Origin: TMED27 sp964350695
Lineage (GTDB): Bacteria > Pseudomonadota > Alphaproteobacteria > Micavibrionales > Micavibrionaceae
Length of the DNA: 64,000 bases
Assembly (NCBI GenBank): GCA_964350695.1
Contig: CAYGKM010000008.1
Span: 56,000-119,999 of the forward strand
Direction of reading: 5' to 3'
The notes below the pieces were generated by a model, which saw only the letters and a list, made by a program, of their open reading frames with translations, was not told where the DNA came from and did no database searches. Below are positions 35,134 through 44,997 of the stretch, one piece after another. Both the position numbers and the translations under genes were made by a program. Position 1 is the first letter of the stretch; each line of letters opens with the position of its first letter.

Positions 35134-36441
35134 TTAAACCTTCTCTTCTGCAATCAATCTCAGAGAAGGCATCTTAAACAAATACAGGCCGACTAACAAA
35201 GTCAAAATCGAGACAATCAGGTAAAGCCCCTCAATGCTTACGCCCAGCGACAAGACAACCGTGCCCAGAACCGCCGCCGCCAAAATCATCAACGCTTCCA
35301 TCATATTCGAGCTGGAAATCACGCGGCTGCGCACGTTCACGGCGGCACGATCCTGCACAATCGCCCGCAAGGGGATCACATAAAACCCGCACGCCACCGC
35401 CTGTAAAAACGTATCAAAGATCAGCCGCGCACCGTGGAAATGGGTGATGAAGCTCTTCGGATCCATCAACACACCTTCAATCGGCGCAGGAAAAGCCTTC
35501 GCCGCGAAATATATATCAATCCCGAACGCCGCCATTAACACACATGCCAGTGGAACAAAAACCCCGTCCGCCTTGCCGTTCAAGAATCTATGATTAAGCA
35601 AACCGCCCACCACAATCCCCACGGAAAACACCACCATAAACATCGTCAGCACAATATTATCCGCGCCCAATGTCGTCTTGGTGAAATTCGGGAACTGCGC
35701 GTGAAATGTTGAGGCCACAAAGTAAAAATACGCCGTACCCAAAATCGCCAAAAAGACGCCGGCCTTTTGCGCCCGCGCATGACCGATCACTTCCGCCGCC
35801 TTTTTAAAGATATGAAAGGACACAGCCAAATCCGGTTGCGGCGGAGGGGCGGGCGGCACAAAGCGCGCCGCAACATACCCAACAATCGCCGCCGCCATGA
35901 GAATCGCCGCCGCAATCATTTTACCGTCACCCATCGGCGCAATAATCGCCCCGACAATCGTCCCCGACAAAATGGCAAGATACGTCCCCGAACTGACCAG
36001 CGCATTACCGCCCACCAATTCAGGGCGCTTCAAATGCTGTGGCAGAATTGAAAACTTCACGGGAGAAAAAAACGCCGATTGCGCGCCAAGCGCAACCAAA
36101 ACCCCAAAGGCCAAGTACAGATCCCCGATGAACAAAACCCCGATCGCAAACAGCGCAATGACAATCTCCGCCAATTTAATCCAGCGGATCATCATCGCCT
36201 TGTCGTATTTATCGCTCAAACTCCCCGCCAGCGGCGTAAACAAAATAAACGGCAGAATAAAAAGCCCCGAGGCCACCGCCACCAATACAGCCGGATTCCA
36301 ATCATTAATATCCCAAAGCCCATACGCGATCAGTACCACCAAAACCGTCTTGAGCAGATTATCGTTAAACGCCCCCAAAAACTGCACGATAAAAAGCGGA
36401 AGAAAACGGCGCGTGGCCATCAAGGAAAACTGGCTGTTCAT
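35134..36441 (-). CDS. MFS transporter, LplT-like
   Basis: Twelve-helix permease with FLGAFNDNLLKTVLVVLIAY at the N-terminus, the signature of the lysophospholipid transporter LplT/AmpG-like group, and PLAGSLSDKYDKAMMIRW as the loop 2-3 motif. LplT moves lysophospholipids inward. Its position across from a cyclopropane-fatty-acid operon fits lipid handling, though this is inference. The divergent gap to 36508 is 66 bp. Confidence 0.85.
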   Translation of the reverse strand: MNSQFSLMATRRFLPLFIVQFLGAFNDNLLKTVLVVLIAYGLWDINDWNPAVLVAVASGLFILPFILFTPLAGSLSDKYDKAMMIRWIKLAEIVIALFAIGVLFIGDLYLAFGVLVALGAQSAFFSPVKFSILPQHLKRPELVGGNALVSSGTYLAILSGTIVGAIIAPMGDGKMIAAAILMAAAIVGYVAARFVPPAPPPQPDLAVSFHIFKKAAEVIGHARAQKAGVFLAILGTAYFYFVASTFHAQFPNFTKTTLGADNIVLTMFMVVFSVGIVVGGLLNHRFLNGKADGVFVPLACVLMAAFGIDIYFAAKAFPAPIEGVLMDPKSFITHFHGARLIFDTFLQAVACGFYVIPLRAIVQDRAAVNVRSRVISSSNMMEALMILAAAVLGTVVLSLGVSIEGLYLIVSILTLLVGLYLFKMPSLRLIAEEKV

Positions 36442-36507
36442 GAACGGGCAATCTGGTTAAGGTTAATAAGCGTACATAAAGTACTTACGCATTAAAGGGC
36501 ATCTTAG

Positions 36508-37809
36508 ATGAAAATTGCAATCATTGGCACAGGAATTACAGGAAACGCCGCTGCATGGCTGCTCAATAAAAACCATGACATCACGGTGTATGAGCAAAAT
36601 GATTATATCGGCGGGCACTCCAACACCGTGGAGGGCAAAGCTCACCCTGCCGTGGATACAGGCTTCATTGTTTACAATGAATGGACATACCCCAATCTCA
36701 TCGCCCTGTTTAGACATCTGGGCGTAAAGACCGAAAAAACCGATATGTCCTTCGGCGTATCTATCAATCATGGCAAAGTCGAATATTCAGGCGATAAAAT
36801 TTTTGGGCAGCTCTCCAATTTTCTGCGCCCACGCTTTTACAAAATGCTTCTCGATATCGTTCGATTTTACAAAACCGCGCCGGAATTTCTTGATCGCCCG
36901 ACCGAAATATCTCTGGGCGAATATCTTGAAAACAATAAATATTCCCAAGGCTTTATTGATCACCACATCCTGCCCATGGCCGCGGCAATCTGGTCAACCG
37001 GCACACAAGATGTCCGCGACTTCCCCGCCGAGAGCTTCATCCGCTTTTTCGTGAATCACGGCCTCTTTCGCCTCAAAGACCGCCCGCAATGGTGGACGGT
37101 GTCTGGCGGCAGCCGTGAATACGTGAAAAAACTCACCGCCGATTTCAAAGATAAAATCAAAACGAACTGCGCCGTAACGAAAATCACCCGCACAGAGCAA
37201 TCCGTTGAAATCACAGACATCACCGGCAAAACCAAGAAATTCGATCATGTCGTGATCGCCGCCCATTCCGATCAAGCGCTCGAGATGCTGGATGACGCCA
37301 GCGCGCAAGAAAAACAAGTCCTCGGCGCATTCCCCTATGCCCCTAACACCGCCTATCTCCACACCGATAAACGCCTGATGCCCTTTCGTAAATCGGTCTG
37401 GTCGAGCTGGAATTACATCACCTCAAGCGATCAAGGCGTCTGCCTGACATATTGGATGAACAAACTGCAACCCTTCATCGGCGGCGAAAATCTCTTCGTC
37501 ACCCTCAACCCTCCTTTCGAGCCCGACCCAGAAAAAACCCACCGCGTCATCGCCTATGCGCATCCGCAATTCACCATGTCCGCCCTGAAAGGCTGGGAGA
37601 AAATCAAAGCTATTCAAGGACAAAACCGCACATGGTTCTGCGGCGCATGGTGCGGATACGGCTTTCACGAAGATGGGCTGAGCGCAGCACTGTCCGTGGC
37701 AGAGCAGCTTGGCGGCGAAATGCGCCCATGGAGCAAAAAAGGCGTCAAAGACGACAAATCCCCCGCAGGTGCAAACTGCCTCGCCCAAAAACCGGATCAA
37801 TATGCTTAA
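36508..37809 (+). CDS. FAD/NAD(P)-binding protein of the CFA cluster (COG2907)
   Basis: An amine-oxidase-like flavoprotein with IAIIGTGITGNAAAWLL and the VYEQNDYIGGHSNTV segment. This family (COG2907) is almost always linked to DUF1365 and cyclopropane-fatty-acid synthase genes, as here. It is proposed to act in fatty-acyl modification, but its reaction is not settled. It overlaps the DUF1365 gene by 8 bp. Confidence 0.88.
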   Translation: MKIAIIGTGITGNAAAWLLNKNHDITVYEQNDYIGGHSNTVEGKAHPAVDTGFIVYNEWTYPNLIALFRHLGVKTEKTDMSFGVSINHGKVEYSGDKIFGQLSNFLRPRFYKMLLDIVRFYKTAPEFLDRPTEISLGEYLENNKYSQGFIDHHILPMAAAIWSTGTQDVRDFPAESFIRFFVNHGLFRLKDRPQWWTVSGGSREYVKKLTADFKDKIKTNCAVTKITRTEQSVEITDITGKTKKFDHVVIAAHSDQALEMLDDASAQEKQVLGAFPYAPNTAYLHTDKRLMPFRKSVWSSWNYITSSDQGVCLTYWMNKLQPFIGGENLFVTLNPPFEPDPEKTHRVIAYAHPQFTMSALKGWEKIKAIQGQNRTWFCGAWCGYGFHEDGLSAALSVAEQLGGEMRPWSKKGVKDDKSPAGANCLAQKPDQYA

Positions 37810-38545
37810 AAACAGCCTCTATATCGGCAAAGTCTTTCATAAACGCCACATCCCGTTCGAACATGCTTTCACCTATCGTGTTTTCACGCTGCTGCTGGAT
37901 ATCGACAATTTCCCAAAGCTGAAAATCTTCTCGTTCAACCGCTTTAACATCTTCAGTCTCTATGAGCGTGACCACGGCCCGCGCGATGGAAGTCCTTTAC
38001 GCCCGTGGATAGAAGCCGCCGCCGAGGCCAAAAACATTGATATAAAGGGCGGGAAAATCTTCATGCTGACCTTTCCGCGTGTACTTGGATATGTCTTCAA
38101 CCCCATCACGCTATATTATTGCACCGATAAAACAGGCGCGCTTAAAGCCATTCTCTATCAAGTCAAAAACACCTTCGGCGAGCAGCACGGCTACCTTCTG
38201 CCTGTAGAAAAAAACGGCGAAATCAAACAAGAAACAAAGAAAAACTTCCATGTCTCTCCGTTCATCCATATGGATTGCACCTACAAGTTCCGGCTGAAAG
38301 AACCCGATGAAACTCTAGATTTCGCAATCCACCAATTCACCGGCGACAATGAAAAAATCATGACCGCGACATGGGACGGCGCGCGGCGCGACCTCACTTC
38401 CGCCGCCCTGCTCAAAACACTATTCACCCATCCCATGCTAACCCTGAAAATTATTGTCGGCATCCATTGGGAAGCATTCCTGCTTTGGCGCAAAGGTGCG
38501 AAATACATACCAAAACCCCCGCCGCCGAAAACACCGATCTCATAA
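37802..38545 (+). CDS. DUF1365 family protein
   Basis: Begins at ATG 37802 (MLKNSLYIGKVFHKRHIPFE) inside the end of the preceding flavoprotein gene. DUF1365 signatures are HAFTYRVFTLLLDID, LTFPRVLGYVFNPI and HVSPFIHMDCTYKF. It is about 247 residues. The biochemical role is unknown; it is consistently encoded with cfa and the COG2907 protein. Confidence 0.9.
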   Translation: MLKNSLYIGKVFHKRHIPFEHAFTYRVFTLLLDIDNFPKLKIFSFNRFNIFSLYERDHGPRDGSPLRPWIEAAAEAKNIDIKGGKIFMLTFPRVLGYVFNPITLYYCTDKTGALKAILYQVKNTFGEQHGYLLPVEKNGEIKQETKKNFHVSPFIHMDCTYKFRLKEPDETLDFAIHQFTGDNEKIMTATWDGARRDLTSAALLKTLFTHPMLTLKIIVGIHWEAFLLWRKGAKYIPKPPPPKTPIS

Positions 38546-38621
38546 GAAAAATTGTTTTTAACACTCATCCAATCTACGTTTATCGGCGTATAGACAAAAA
38601 ATAAGGACTAAAGGACCGTAT

Positions 38622-39911
38622 ATGACGTATTACGACCAGCCCGCTGATTATAGCGTAGATGCAATTATTGAGACCCCGCATACGCTCAAAAGCTTCATTG
38701 CAAAGCACCTTACCCGCAAGTCGGGCTACAAGCCTACCCGCGCCATGCGTCTGTGTTTACACCTTATGAGCCATATCACCGAAGGACACCTTGATGTCAT
38801 CATGCCCAACGGCAAAACATTGCGTTTCGGCAAACCGAACGGCGAGCCGCAGGCCCTCCTGCGCATCCACAATGATCGCCTCGCCAAACGGTTTCTCATC
38901 AAAGGCCGCCTTGGTTTTTGTGAATCTTATATTGACGGCGATTGGTCATCCCCGAATATCACAACACTGTTCGAGCTTTTCATGCGCAACGCCCAAAGCC
39001 TTCAAAACAGGTTAAAGGGCAAATCATGGGCGCGCTTCATTTCCTATATTCTGCATATTCTTCAGCCCAATTCCAAAGCGGGATCAAAGAAAAACATCTA
39101 TCGTCATTACGATATCGGCAATGATTTTTATAAAGCATGGCTCGACCCCTCAATGACCTATTCTTCCGCGTTTTTCAAAACAGGGAAAGAAAGCCTTCAA
39201 GAAGCCCAATATGCAAAATATCAGGAAATGATCGACCGCCTTGAGCTTAAACCCGAACATCACCTTCTCGAAATAGGCTGCGGTTGGGGCGGCTTCGCGG
39301 AATACGCCGCCAAGACTGTCGGCTGCAAAATCACATGCATCACAATCTCAAAGGCTCAATTAAAATACGCCAAAGCCCGTATCGAAAAAGCGGGCCTGTC
39401 TGATAAAGTCGATATCCGTTTCGAAGATTACCGCGACACCGAAGGGACATTTGATCGCATTGCATCCGTTGAAATGTTCGAGGCCGTGGGCGAAGCCTAT
39501 TGGCCGACATTCTTCGAAACCCTGAAAAACCGCCTTAAACCATCGGGGCGCGCGGTCCTGCAAATCATCACAATCCGCAACGAAGATTTTAACGATTACC
39601 GCCGCAGCGCCGATTACATCCAGCGTTATATTTTCCCCGGCGGTATGCTCCCTTCAATGAACGCGCTCAAAGAGCAAATAACAAACGCAGGCCTCACTAA
39701 AGGCGAGCACCTTACATTCGGTAAGGACTACGCCAAAACCCTCAATATCTGGAACAAAAAATTCCAAACCGCATGGCCCAAACTCAAGGGCGGGGAACTC
39801 GACACCCGTTTCAAGCGCTTATGGGAACAGTATTTCTCCTACTGCGAAGCAGGCTTTAACATGGGCACAATCGATGTCATCCAAATCGCGATTGATAAAC
39901 CAAAAGAATAA
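38622..39911 (+). CDS. cfa: Cyclopropane-fatty-acyl-phospholipid synthase
   Basis: SAM-dependent enzyme that adds a methylene bridge to unsaturated acyl chains of membrane phospholipids. The SAM motif is LEIGCGWGGFAEYAA. FCESYIDGDW and RHYDIGNDFYKAWLDPSMTYS are diagnostic. At 429 residues it is full length with an N-terminal CFA domain. It is third gene of the cluster. Confidence 0.95.
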   Translation: MTYYDQPADYSVDAIIETPHTLKSFIAKHLTRKSGYKPTRAMRLCLHLMSHITEGHLDVIMPNGKTLRFGKPNGEPQALLRIHNDRLAKRFLIKGRLGFCESYIDGDWSSPNITTLFELFMRNAQSLQNRLKGKSWARFISYILHILQPNSKAGSKKNIYRHYDIGNDFYKAWLDPSMTYSSAFFKTGKESLQEAQYAKYQEMIDRLELKPEHHLLEIGCGWGGFAEYAAKTVGCKITCITISKAQLKYAKARIEKAGLSDKVDIRFEDYRDTEGTFDRIASVEMFEAVGEAYWPTFFETLKNRLKPSGRAVLQIITIRNEDFNDYRRSADYIQRYIFPGGMLPSMNALKEQITNAGLTKGEHLTFGKDYAKTLNIWNKKFQTAWPKLKGGELDTRFKRLWEQYFSYCEAGFNMGTIDVIQIAIDKPKE

Positions 39912-39959
39912 ACGGCAAAGCTTGATCTATTTGCACCGTAGCGCCGTAAGAGGATTACA

Positions 39960-40493
39960 ATGTTAAAAAAAATCACACTTTTTATCGGAATTCTTTTTAT
40001 AAGCGGATGCGCGTCAGTGAATATTCAAGACTATAAAGACACAAGCCCCGCCCTGCAGATTGAAGATTACTTCCAAGGCAACACCCAAGCATGGGGCGTG
40101 TTCCAGGACCGGTTCGGCAAAGTCCGCCGTCAATTCGTTGTCGACATCAACGGATCATGGAACGACAAAACAAACACCCTCACCCTGCAAGAAGACTTCG
40201 TTTATAACGACGGCGCAACCGAGCAACGCAACTGGACAATCGTAAAAACAGCCGAAAACCACTACAAAGGCACAGCCGCCGGCGTCGTCGGCGAAGCCAC
40301 CGGCCAAAGCGCAGGCAACGCCTTTAATTTCAAATATACCTATAACCTTCCCGTTGAAGGAAAAATTTGGAAAGTCACATTTGATGACTGGATGTATCTA
40401 CAAGATGACACGGTATTGTTTAACAAAGCCACGATCAAACGCTGGGGCATAACAATCGGGGATGTTTATATCTTCTTTGATAAGCAAAAATAA
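39960..40493 (+). CDS. DUF3833 lipoprotein
   Basis: A lipobox FISGCASV ends a short signal, so it is a lipoprotein. The mature part (LQIEDYFQGNTQAWGVFQDR, VVDINGSWNDKTNTLTLQEDF) matches DUF3833, a common companion of the cfa/COG2907/DUF1365 operon. It is the last gene of that operon and its stop codon directly abuts the convergent gene's stop. Confidence 0.9.
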   Translation: MLKKITLFIGILFISGCASVNIQDYKDTSPALQIEDYFQGNTQAWGVFQDRFGKVRRQFVVDINGSWNDKTNTLTLQEDFVYNDGATEQRNWTIVKTAENHYKGTAAGVVGEATGQSAGNAFNFKYTYNLPVEGKIWKVTFDDWMYLQDDTVLFNKATIKRWGITIGDVYIFFDKQK

Positions 40494-41147
40494 TTACCGC
40501 ACGGGCGTGATGCGCTTGTACTCTATCTCTGAGCCGCGCACCTGGAACTTCAAACCGACCCATTGCTGCGTTTTGCTATCATACCAAACATCAATCGGAA
40601 ATTTTGCCTCCACCACATAGTGTTCGGCCCTCAAAACATCCTCTTGGATTCTAAACTCCTCAGTGCCTTTATAATCAACCGTAATATCCTCCACGATCCC
40701 TTTTTGCGTATTCAAAATTTTATCGCTCTTCAGCGTCACGGGATTCCAATAACTGGTCGTGTAGAGCGCGGGCGAGGCTTCAAAATTCTTGCCGTTCGCC
40801 TCGACCTCTAATACATCGCCCCATGATGCACTCACCTCGTAATCATCGCCGTCATCATCAGTGCGGGAGCGCAAAGAGACAGGCGCGTTCCCTTTCCAAA
40901 TCTCTTCATTGCGATGCTCATAATGAAAAAGCCTTACCGGCCCAAGCTTATATTCCATGTCGATATCGACATAAACGCGCGTCAGATCTTTATCATCTTT
41001 AAACGACACCACATGTTTGCCGAACGGCTTTCCGTCCCGCAGGATCTGAAACTCGATCCGCCCGCTTTCGGGGATCACCGCTCCAGCACCAAGCGGCGAC
41101 GTAAGCGCAGCCGTAAAAATCAAAGATTTTAACATTTTGTTTTTCAT
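40494..41147 (-). CDS. Exported DUF6134-like protein
   Basis: Signal peptide MLKSLIFTAALTSPLGAGA is preceded by a short basic extension; ATG 41147 is chosen, with 41135 possible. The mature beta-rich protein (GRIEFQILRDGKPFGKHVV, DIDMEYKLGPVRLFHYEH) looks like DUF6134. Function is not known. It is likely periplasmic. Confidence 0.72.
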   Translation of the reverse strand: MKNKMLKSLIFTAALTSPLGAGAVIPESGRIEFQILRDGKPFGKHVVSFKDDKDLTRVYVDIDMEYKLGPVRLFHYEHRNEEIWKGNAPVSLRSRTDDDGDDYEVSASWGDVLEVEANGKNFEASPALYTTSYWNPVTLKSDKILNTQKGIVEDITVDYKGTEEFRIQEDVLRAEHYVVEAKFPIDVWYDSKTQQWVGLKFQVRGSEIEYKRITPVR

Positions 41148-41408
41148 GTGTTTGATACGATTTGCGCTGCGCGTTGGATCATCGAAACCGCGCGGTAAGA
41201 AAAAACGGATTTTATAAACCACACCGCCCTTTACGAAGATAAAAGCGGCGAAAAGCGCTTCGCATTATTTACTTGCTCTCATGCGCTGAAACGCGTAGCG
41301 TGCTTAAATATTCTATGGGTTTTCGCGCTTTTAAACAAATTACTGCCCGAATAACCGCCCAAAGAGTATTTTAAACTTAAATAGACTATGCGCGAAGGAG
41401 CACACACT

Positions 41409-41615
41409 ATGACTACAGGAACCGTTAAATGGTTTAATTCAGAAAAAGGTTTCGGATTTATTGTCCCAGATGATGGCAGTAAAGACGTTTTTGTTCACAT
41501 CTCTGCTGTTGAACAAGCCGGAATGCAAGGTTTGGCCGAAGGTCAAAAACTTGAATTCGAAATGCAGGAAAACCGTGGCAAAATGGCCGCGAGCAACCTT
41601 AAAGCAGTAGATTAA
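41409..41615 (+). CDS. Cold-shock protein (CspA family)
   Basis: A 68-residue single OB-fold. RNP1 KGFGFI and RNP2 VFVHI are present. It binds single-stranded RNA/DNA as a chaperone. The start is ATG 41409 behind GAAGGAG; the longer frame starts inside the leader. The 5' region is about 180 nt, as is common for csp genes. A terminator hairpin follows, whose 3' arm falls in the next gene. Confidence 0.95.
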   Translation: MTTGTVKWFNSEKGFGFIVPDDGSKDVFVHISAVEQAGMQGLAEGQKLEFEMQENRGKMAASNLKAVD

Positions 41616-41632
41616 TACAAACACAGAAAAAG

Positions 41633-41691
41633 AGCCCGCCACCCATGCTTTGGAAATTGTTACTATCAACAGTTTTGGCGGGCTTTTTTTT
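41633..41691 (+). terminator. csp terminator overlapping the start of the YHYH gene
   Basis: Perfect arms AGCCCGCCA (41633-41641) and TGGCGGGCT (41676-41684) enclose a 34-base loop that holds the next gene's ATG (41645), and TTTTTTTT follows. The structure would both end csp transcripts and bury the downstream start. Confidence 0.75.
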
Positions 41692-42493
41692 ACTCTCCCC
41701 CGGCTCAATAGAGGCACAAACCCCCAGAGCCAAAATCTCCAGTGACGGCACATTCAGGTATGCAACCAGCAACGGCATACCCAATCACGCCATTGGCGAC
41801 TTCCCGAATGTAAAAAACCCCAATTACGCCAGCGCAAAAAACTTCCGCTTCAGACTTGATCTCGAACCAAGAAGAATGCCCAGTGCGACCATTCTCGATG
41901 GATCGATGTTTTTCGGTATCGCCTTAAACGGCGTGCCTTTTGATCCCTATTCCGAAACGCTCTGGAATGACAACCCCTTATGGCCTTACGAGACTCTAAG
42001 CGGAAAAACAGATGTAACCGCAGACGCCAATAACGGTATAGCCACATCATTACAAATTTACGTTTATCGCGGCATCCCGAAGCCCCTTGTAAACAAATCG
42101 CTCACCCATGTCGGATATGCCGCCGATGGCTTCCCGATATTCGTGAGCAAGGAAAACCGTTATAAATCCAGCTACCAGCTTAAAAAAGGCCCGCGCGAAG
42201 CCCCCGGCGTAAACCCTGAAGGCCCTTATGACGGAAGCTTCGCAACAGATTATGAATTCGTGCGCGGCTCAGGAAGCCTCGACCAATGTAACGGCGTGAC
42301 CGTCAACGATAAATATTACATCTACATCCTGACCGATACCTTCCCGTATATTCCGCGTTGCTGGAGCGGCCGCCCTGACAAGAGCTTTGTCAAAAGCTTT
42401 GCCACCAGACCGGTTGAAGAAAAACGCGGCGCAGCGGCCCGCGCGGTAAAAGTGCCCGGCACGCAAGACCGCATGATGAGAACATCTGAATAA
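41645..42493 (+). CDS. Exported YHYH-domain protein
   Basis: A signal peptide (LLLSTVLAGFFLLSPGSIEA) is encoded partly by the terminator's T-tract. The C-terminal region GSLDQCNGVTVNDKYYIYILTDTFPYIPRCWSG fits the YHYH family, although the namesake YHYH tetrapeptide reads KYYIYI here. Function is unknown; the family is secreted. No convincing ribosome site precedes ATG 41645. Confidence 0.78.
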   Translation: MLWKLLLSTVLAGFFLLSPGSIEAQTPRAKISSDGTFRYATSNGIPNHAIGDFPNVKNPNYASAKNFRFRLDLEPRRMPSATILDGSMFFGIALNGVPFDPYSETLWNDNPLWPYETLSGKTDVTADANNGIATSLQIYVYRGIPKPLVNKSLTHVGYAADGFPIFVSKENRYKSSYQLKKGPREAPGVNPEGPYDGSFATDYEFVRGSGSLDQCNGVTVNDKYYIYILTDTFPYIPRCWSGRPDKSFVKSFATRPVEEKRGAAARAVKVPGTQDRMMRTSE

Positions 42494-42506
42494 AACGGAT
42501 ACAAAA

Positions 42507-43244
42507 ATGCCAAACGATAAACACACTTCTAAATGCGCGAGCCTTCTGATTGCAGGTGCTTTCATGGCTATAGGGATCACAATGGCCGGATGGTTCGTAC
42601 AAAACGGCCTGACCGCATTCCGCATGGAAGACCGCGTCGTAACCGTCAAAGGCCTTGCAGAGCGTGACGTCGAGGCCGATCTGGGGATCTGGAGCATCAG
42701 CCATAGCGGCACATCAAATACCCTGTCCGAAGTGCAGCAACGCCTCGAAAACAATCAAAATATCATTCTTGAATTCCTCAACCATGAAGGCTTCGGCGCT
42801 GAAGAAATCGATGTTCAGCCGCTGCAAGCGCAAGACCTGCTCGCTCAAGCCTACCGGCCCAATAATGTCGAAAGCGGCCGCTATATCATCAGCCAGCAAA
42901 TCACCGTTCGCACAAATGATCTCAACAAAATGCAAAGTCTTTTAGGTAAAGTCGGCACGCTCATCAGCCAAGGCGTGACTCTGACCAACCCCGCCCAACC
43001 TACCTATATCTTCACAGGATTAAACGACATTAAATCAGAAATGCTGCAAGAAGCGGTGAAGAATGCTCGCGAAAGCGCGGAAGAATTCGCCGCCGATTCA
43101 GGCGAAAAAGTCGGCAGCATGAAACGCGCATATCAGGGTGTGTTCCAAATCCTCCCCCGCGATCCCGTTCAATATACATCCGAGCAAAACCAGCGCTACA
43201 AAAGCGTTCGCGTCGTTTCAACAGTAGATTACTCCATAGAATAA
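42507..43244 (+). CDS. SIMPL-domain (DUF541) protein
   Basis: A membrane anchor near residues 11-30 is followed by the SIMPL domain VTVKGLAERDVEADLGIWSI and a C-terminal VRVVSTVDYSIE. SIMPL proteins are periplasmic or cell-surface with no known catalytic activity and are linked to oxidative-stress resistance. It follows the YHYH gene by 13 bp. Confidence 0.88.
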   Translation: MPNDKHTSKCASLLIAGAFMAIGITMAGWFVQNGLTAFRMEDRVVTVKGLAERDVEADLGIWSISHSGTSNTLSEVQQRLENNQNIILEFLNHEGFGAEEIDVQPLQAQDLLAQAYRPNNVESGRYIISQQITVRTNDLNKMQSLLGKVGTLISQGVTLTNPAQPTYIFTGLNDIKSEMLQEAVKNARESAEEFAADSGEKVGSMKRAYQGVFQILPRDPVQYTSEQNQRYKSVRVVSTVDYSIE

Positions 43245-43340
43245 AAGTCATTTTTGTGCATTGCACACCTACTTTTTGTAATATTCTTGCAAAAAGGGTA
43301 GACTGCATAAATTCAAACGACTCAAAAAGGAGACTATAAA

Positions 43341-43508
43341 ATGAGAGCATGCACAACAGCATCCGGCGGCGTAATGTTTATTGAAGACAATATTCAAAAA
43401 GAACCAAAATCAGTCTCCTATTCCGATCTCGTCAAGGAAAAGCCGGAGAAGGCAAAAACATTCGGTAAACGCAAAACCGCTCCACAAGCGCAGCAAAAGG
43501 CCGCATAA
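43341..43508 (+). CDS. Small basic protein (55 aa)
   Basis: ATG 43341 follows AAAAAGGAG with good spacing. The product starts MRACTTASGGVMFIEDN and ends in a Lys/Gln/Ala-rich tail. It is bounded by its own terminator, so it is probably a genuine monocistronic gene. Upstream, TGTGCATTGCACA (43255-43267) is a palindrome that could be an operator. I do not recognise the family. Confidence 0.65.
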   Translation: MRACTTASGGVMFIEDNIQKEPKSVSYSDLVKEKPEKAKTFGKRKTAPQAQQKAA

Positions 43509-43532
43509 AAGCCATATCGCAAAGCAACACAA

Positions 43533-43561
43533 AAACCCTGTATTTCCGCAGGGTTTTTTAT
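43533..43561 (+). terminator. Terminator of the 55-aa gene
   Basis: Arms AAACCCTG and CAGGGTTT with an 8-nt loop, followed by TTTT. Confidence 0.85.
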
Positions 43562-43634
43562 TGCGCCAGCCCCGAAAATACTGTTTTGTATGAGGCGAAA
43601 CTGCGCGCTGCAAAGATAAAAGGATGCGACTAAA

Positions 43635-44930
43635 ATGGTTAAACTTGTTGAAACATCTACTGAGTTCGAACTCTCACCCACATTGGCCGCCAATGAAATG
43701 GTGCAAAAACGTCGCGCAGAAGGCAAACAAGTCCTCCATATGGGCTTCGGCGAGTCGCCCTTCCCCGTACCGCAACGCCTCCAAGACTCCCTAAAAGCAG
43801 GCGTAGGGAGAAAAGAATATTTGCCCACTGGCGGCCTGAAAGAACTCCGCGATACAGTCGCCGAGTATTACAAAGATAAAATCGGCCTCGACACATCAAA
43901 ATACGATGTCATCATCGCGCCGGGCTCAAAACTCATTCTCTATTCTTTGCAAATGGCCATTGAAGGCGACCTTCTTATGCCGGTTCCAAGTTGGGTAAGC
44001 TATAAGCCCCAAGCCCGCATGCTAGGCACCAACGTCATCAAAGTCCCGACGCAACTAGACGACGCAGGCCTTCAGATCAAGCCTGAGGCCCTGAAAAAGG
44101 CGATCGCCGATGCCCGCAGCGCAGGGAAAAACCCAACCAAAATCATCCTGAATTACCCCTCAAACCCAACGGGCCTAACCATGCCTGAAACCAATCTCAA
44201 AGAGATTGCTGAAATCTGCTTGGCAGAAGACATTCTGATTATCTCCGATGAAATATATGGCTTCGTGGCCTTCGACGGCGTATACCGCACAATCGCGAAA
44301 TACGCACCCGACCACACCGCCATCACATCCGGCCTGTCCAAACACCTCTCGCTTGGTGGCTGGCGCGTCGGCATTGGCTTTATCCCTAAAGCGGTTAGCG
44401 GCCTGAACGATCTTCTATGCAATATCGCATCCGAAACATGGTCATGTGTGCCCGCCCCGATCCAGCAAGCCTGCATTGATGCCTATAAAGGCCACGACGA
44501 CATCGAAGCGCATATCCAAGCCTGCACGGACATCCACAAGCTGATGAACCAATACATCTCCGATGGCTTGCGCGAGCTAGGTCTGCAAACACCCAAAGCC
44601 CAAGGCGCGTTCTACACATACCCCAATTTTGACGCCCACCGCGCAGAAATGGCCGCTGCAGGGATCAAAACATCCAAAGACCTCGCAAGCCATTTGATGA
44701 GCGAATACGGCTTGGCGACATTGCCCGGAACAGCGTTCGGCGCAGACCCAGAAGTTCTCACCCTCCGCCTTTCTGGCTGTGACTATGATGGCGCTGCCGC
44801 ACTGGCTGCCTACCAAAACGGCGAAACACTCGACGAGGCATTCATTGAAAAGAACGCACCGCGCGTCAAAGCCGCCGTTGAGACATTCGGACAGTTCATA
44901 ACAGATGTAAAGCAAGCCGCCGCCGCTTAA
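43635..44930 (+). CDS. Class I/II aminotransferase (PLP-dependent)
   Basis: The PLP lysine is in SGLSKHLSLGGWRVG and substrate/cofactor motifs NYPSNPTGL and ISDEIYGF are present. At 431 residues it is in the aspartate-aminotransferase fold family. Substrate preference cannot be decided. It appears to be a single gene between a terminator and ppa. Confidence 0.9.
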   Translation: MVKLVETSTEFELSPTLAANEMVQKRRAEGKQVLHMGFGESPFPVPQRLQDSLKAGVGRKEYLPTGGLKELRDTVAEYYKDKIGLDTSKYDVIIAPGSKLILYSLQMAIEGDLLMPVPSWVSYKPQARMLGTNVIKVPTQLDDAGLQIKPEALKKAIADARSAGKNPTKIILNYPSNPTGLTMPETNLKEIAEICLAEDILIISDEIYGFVAFDGVYRTIAKYAPDHTAITSGLSKHLSLGGWRVGIGFIPKAVSGLNDLLCNIASETWSCVPAPIQQACIDAYKGHDDIEAHIQACTDIHKLMNQYISDGLRELGLQTPKAQGAFYTYPNFDAHRAEMAAAGIKTSKDLASHLMSEYGLATLPGTAFGADPEVLTLRLSGCDYDGAAALAAYQNGETLDEAFIEKNAPRVKAAVETFGQFITDVKQAAAA

Positions 44931-44997
44931 ATTAACACTTGCGATTTAGGGCTGATAAGGCTATCCATTTCCCCGTCTTAAACACGAAGGAAAAACA

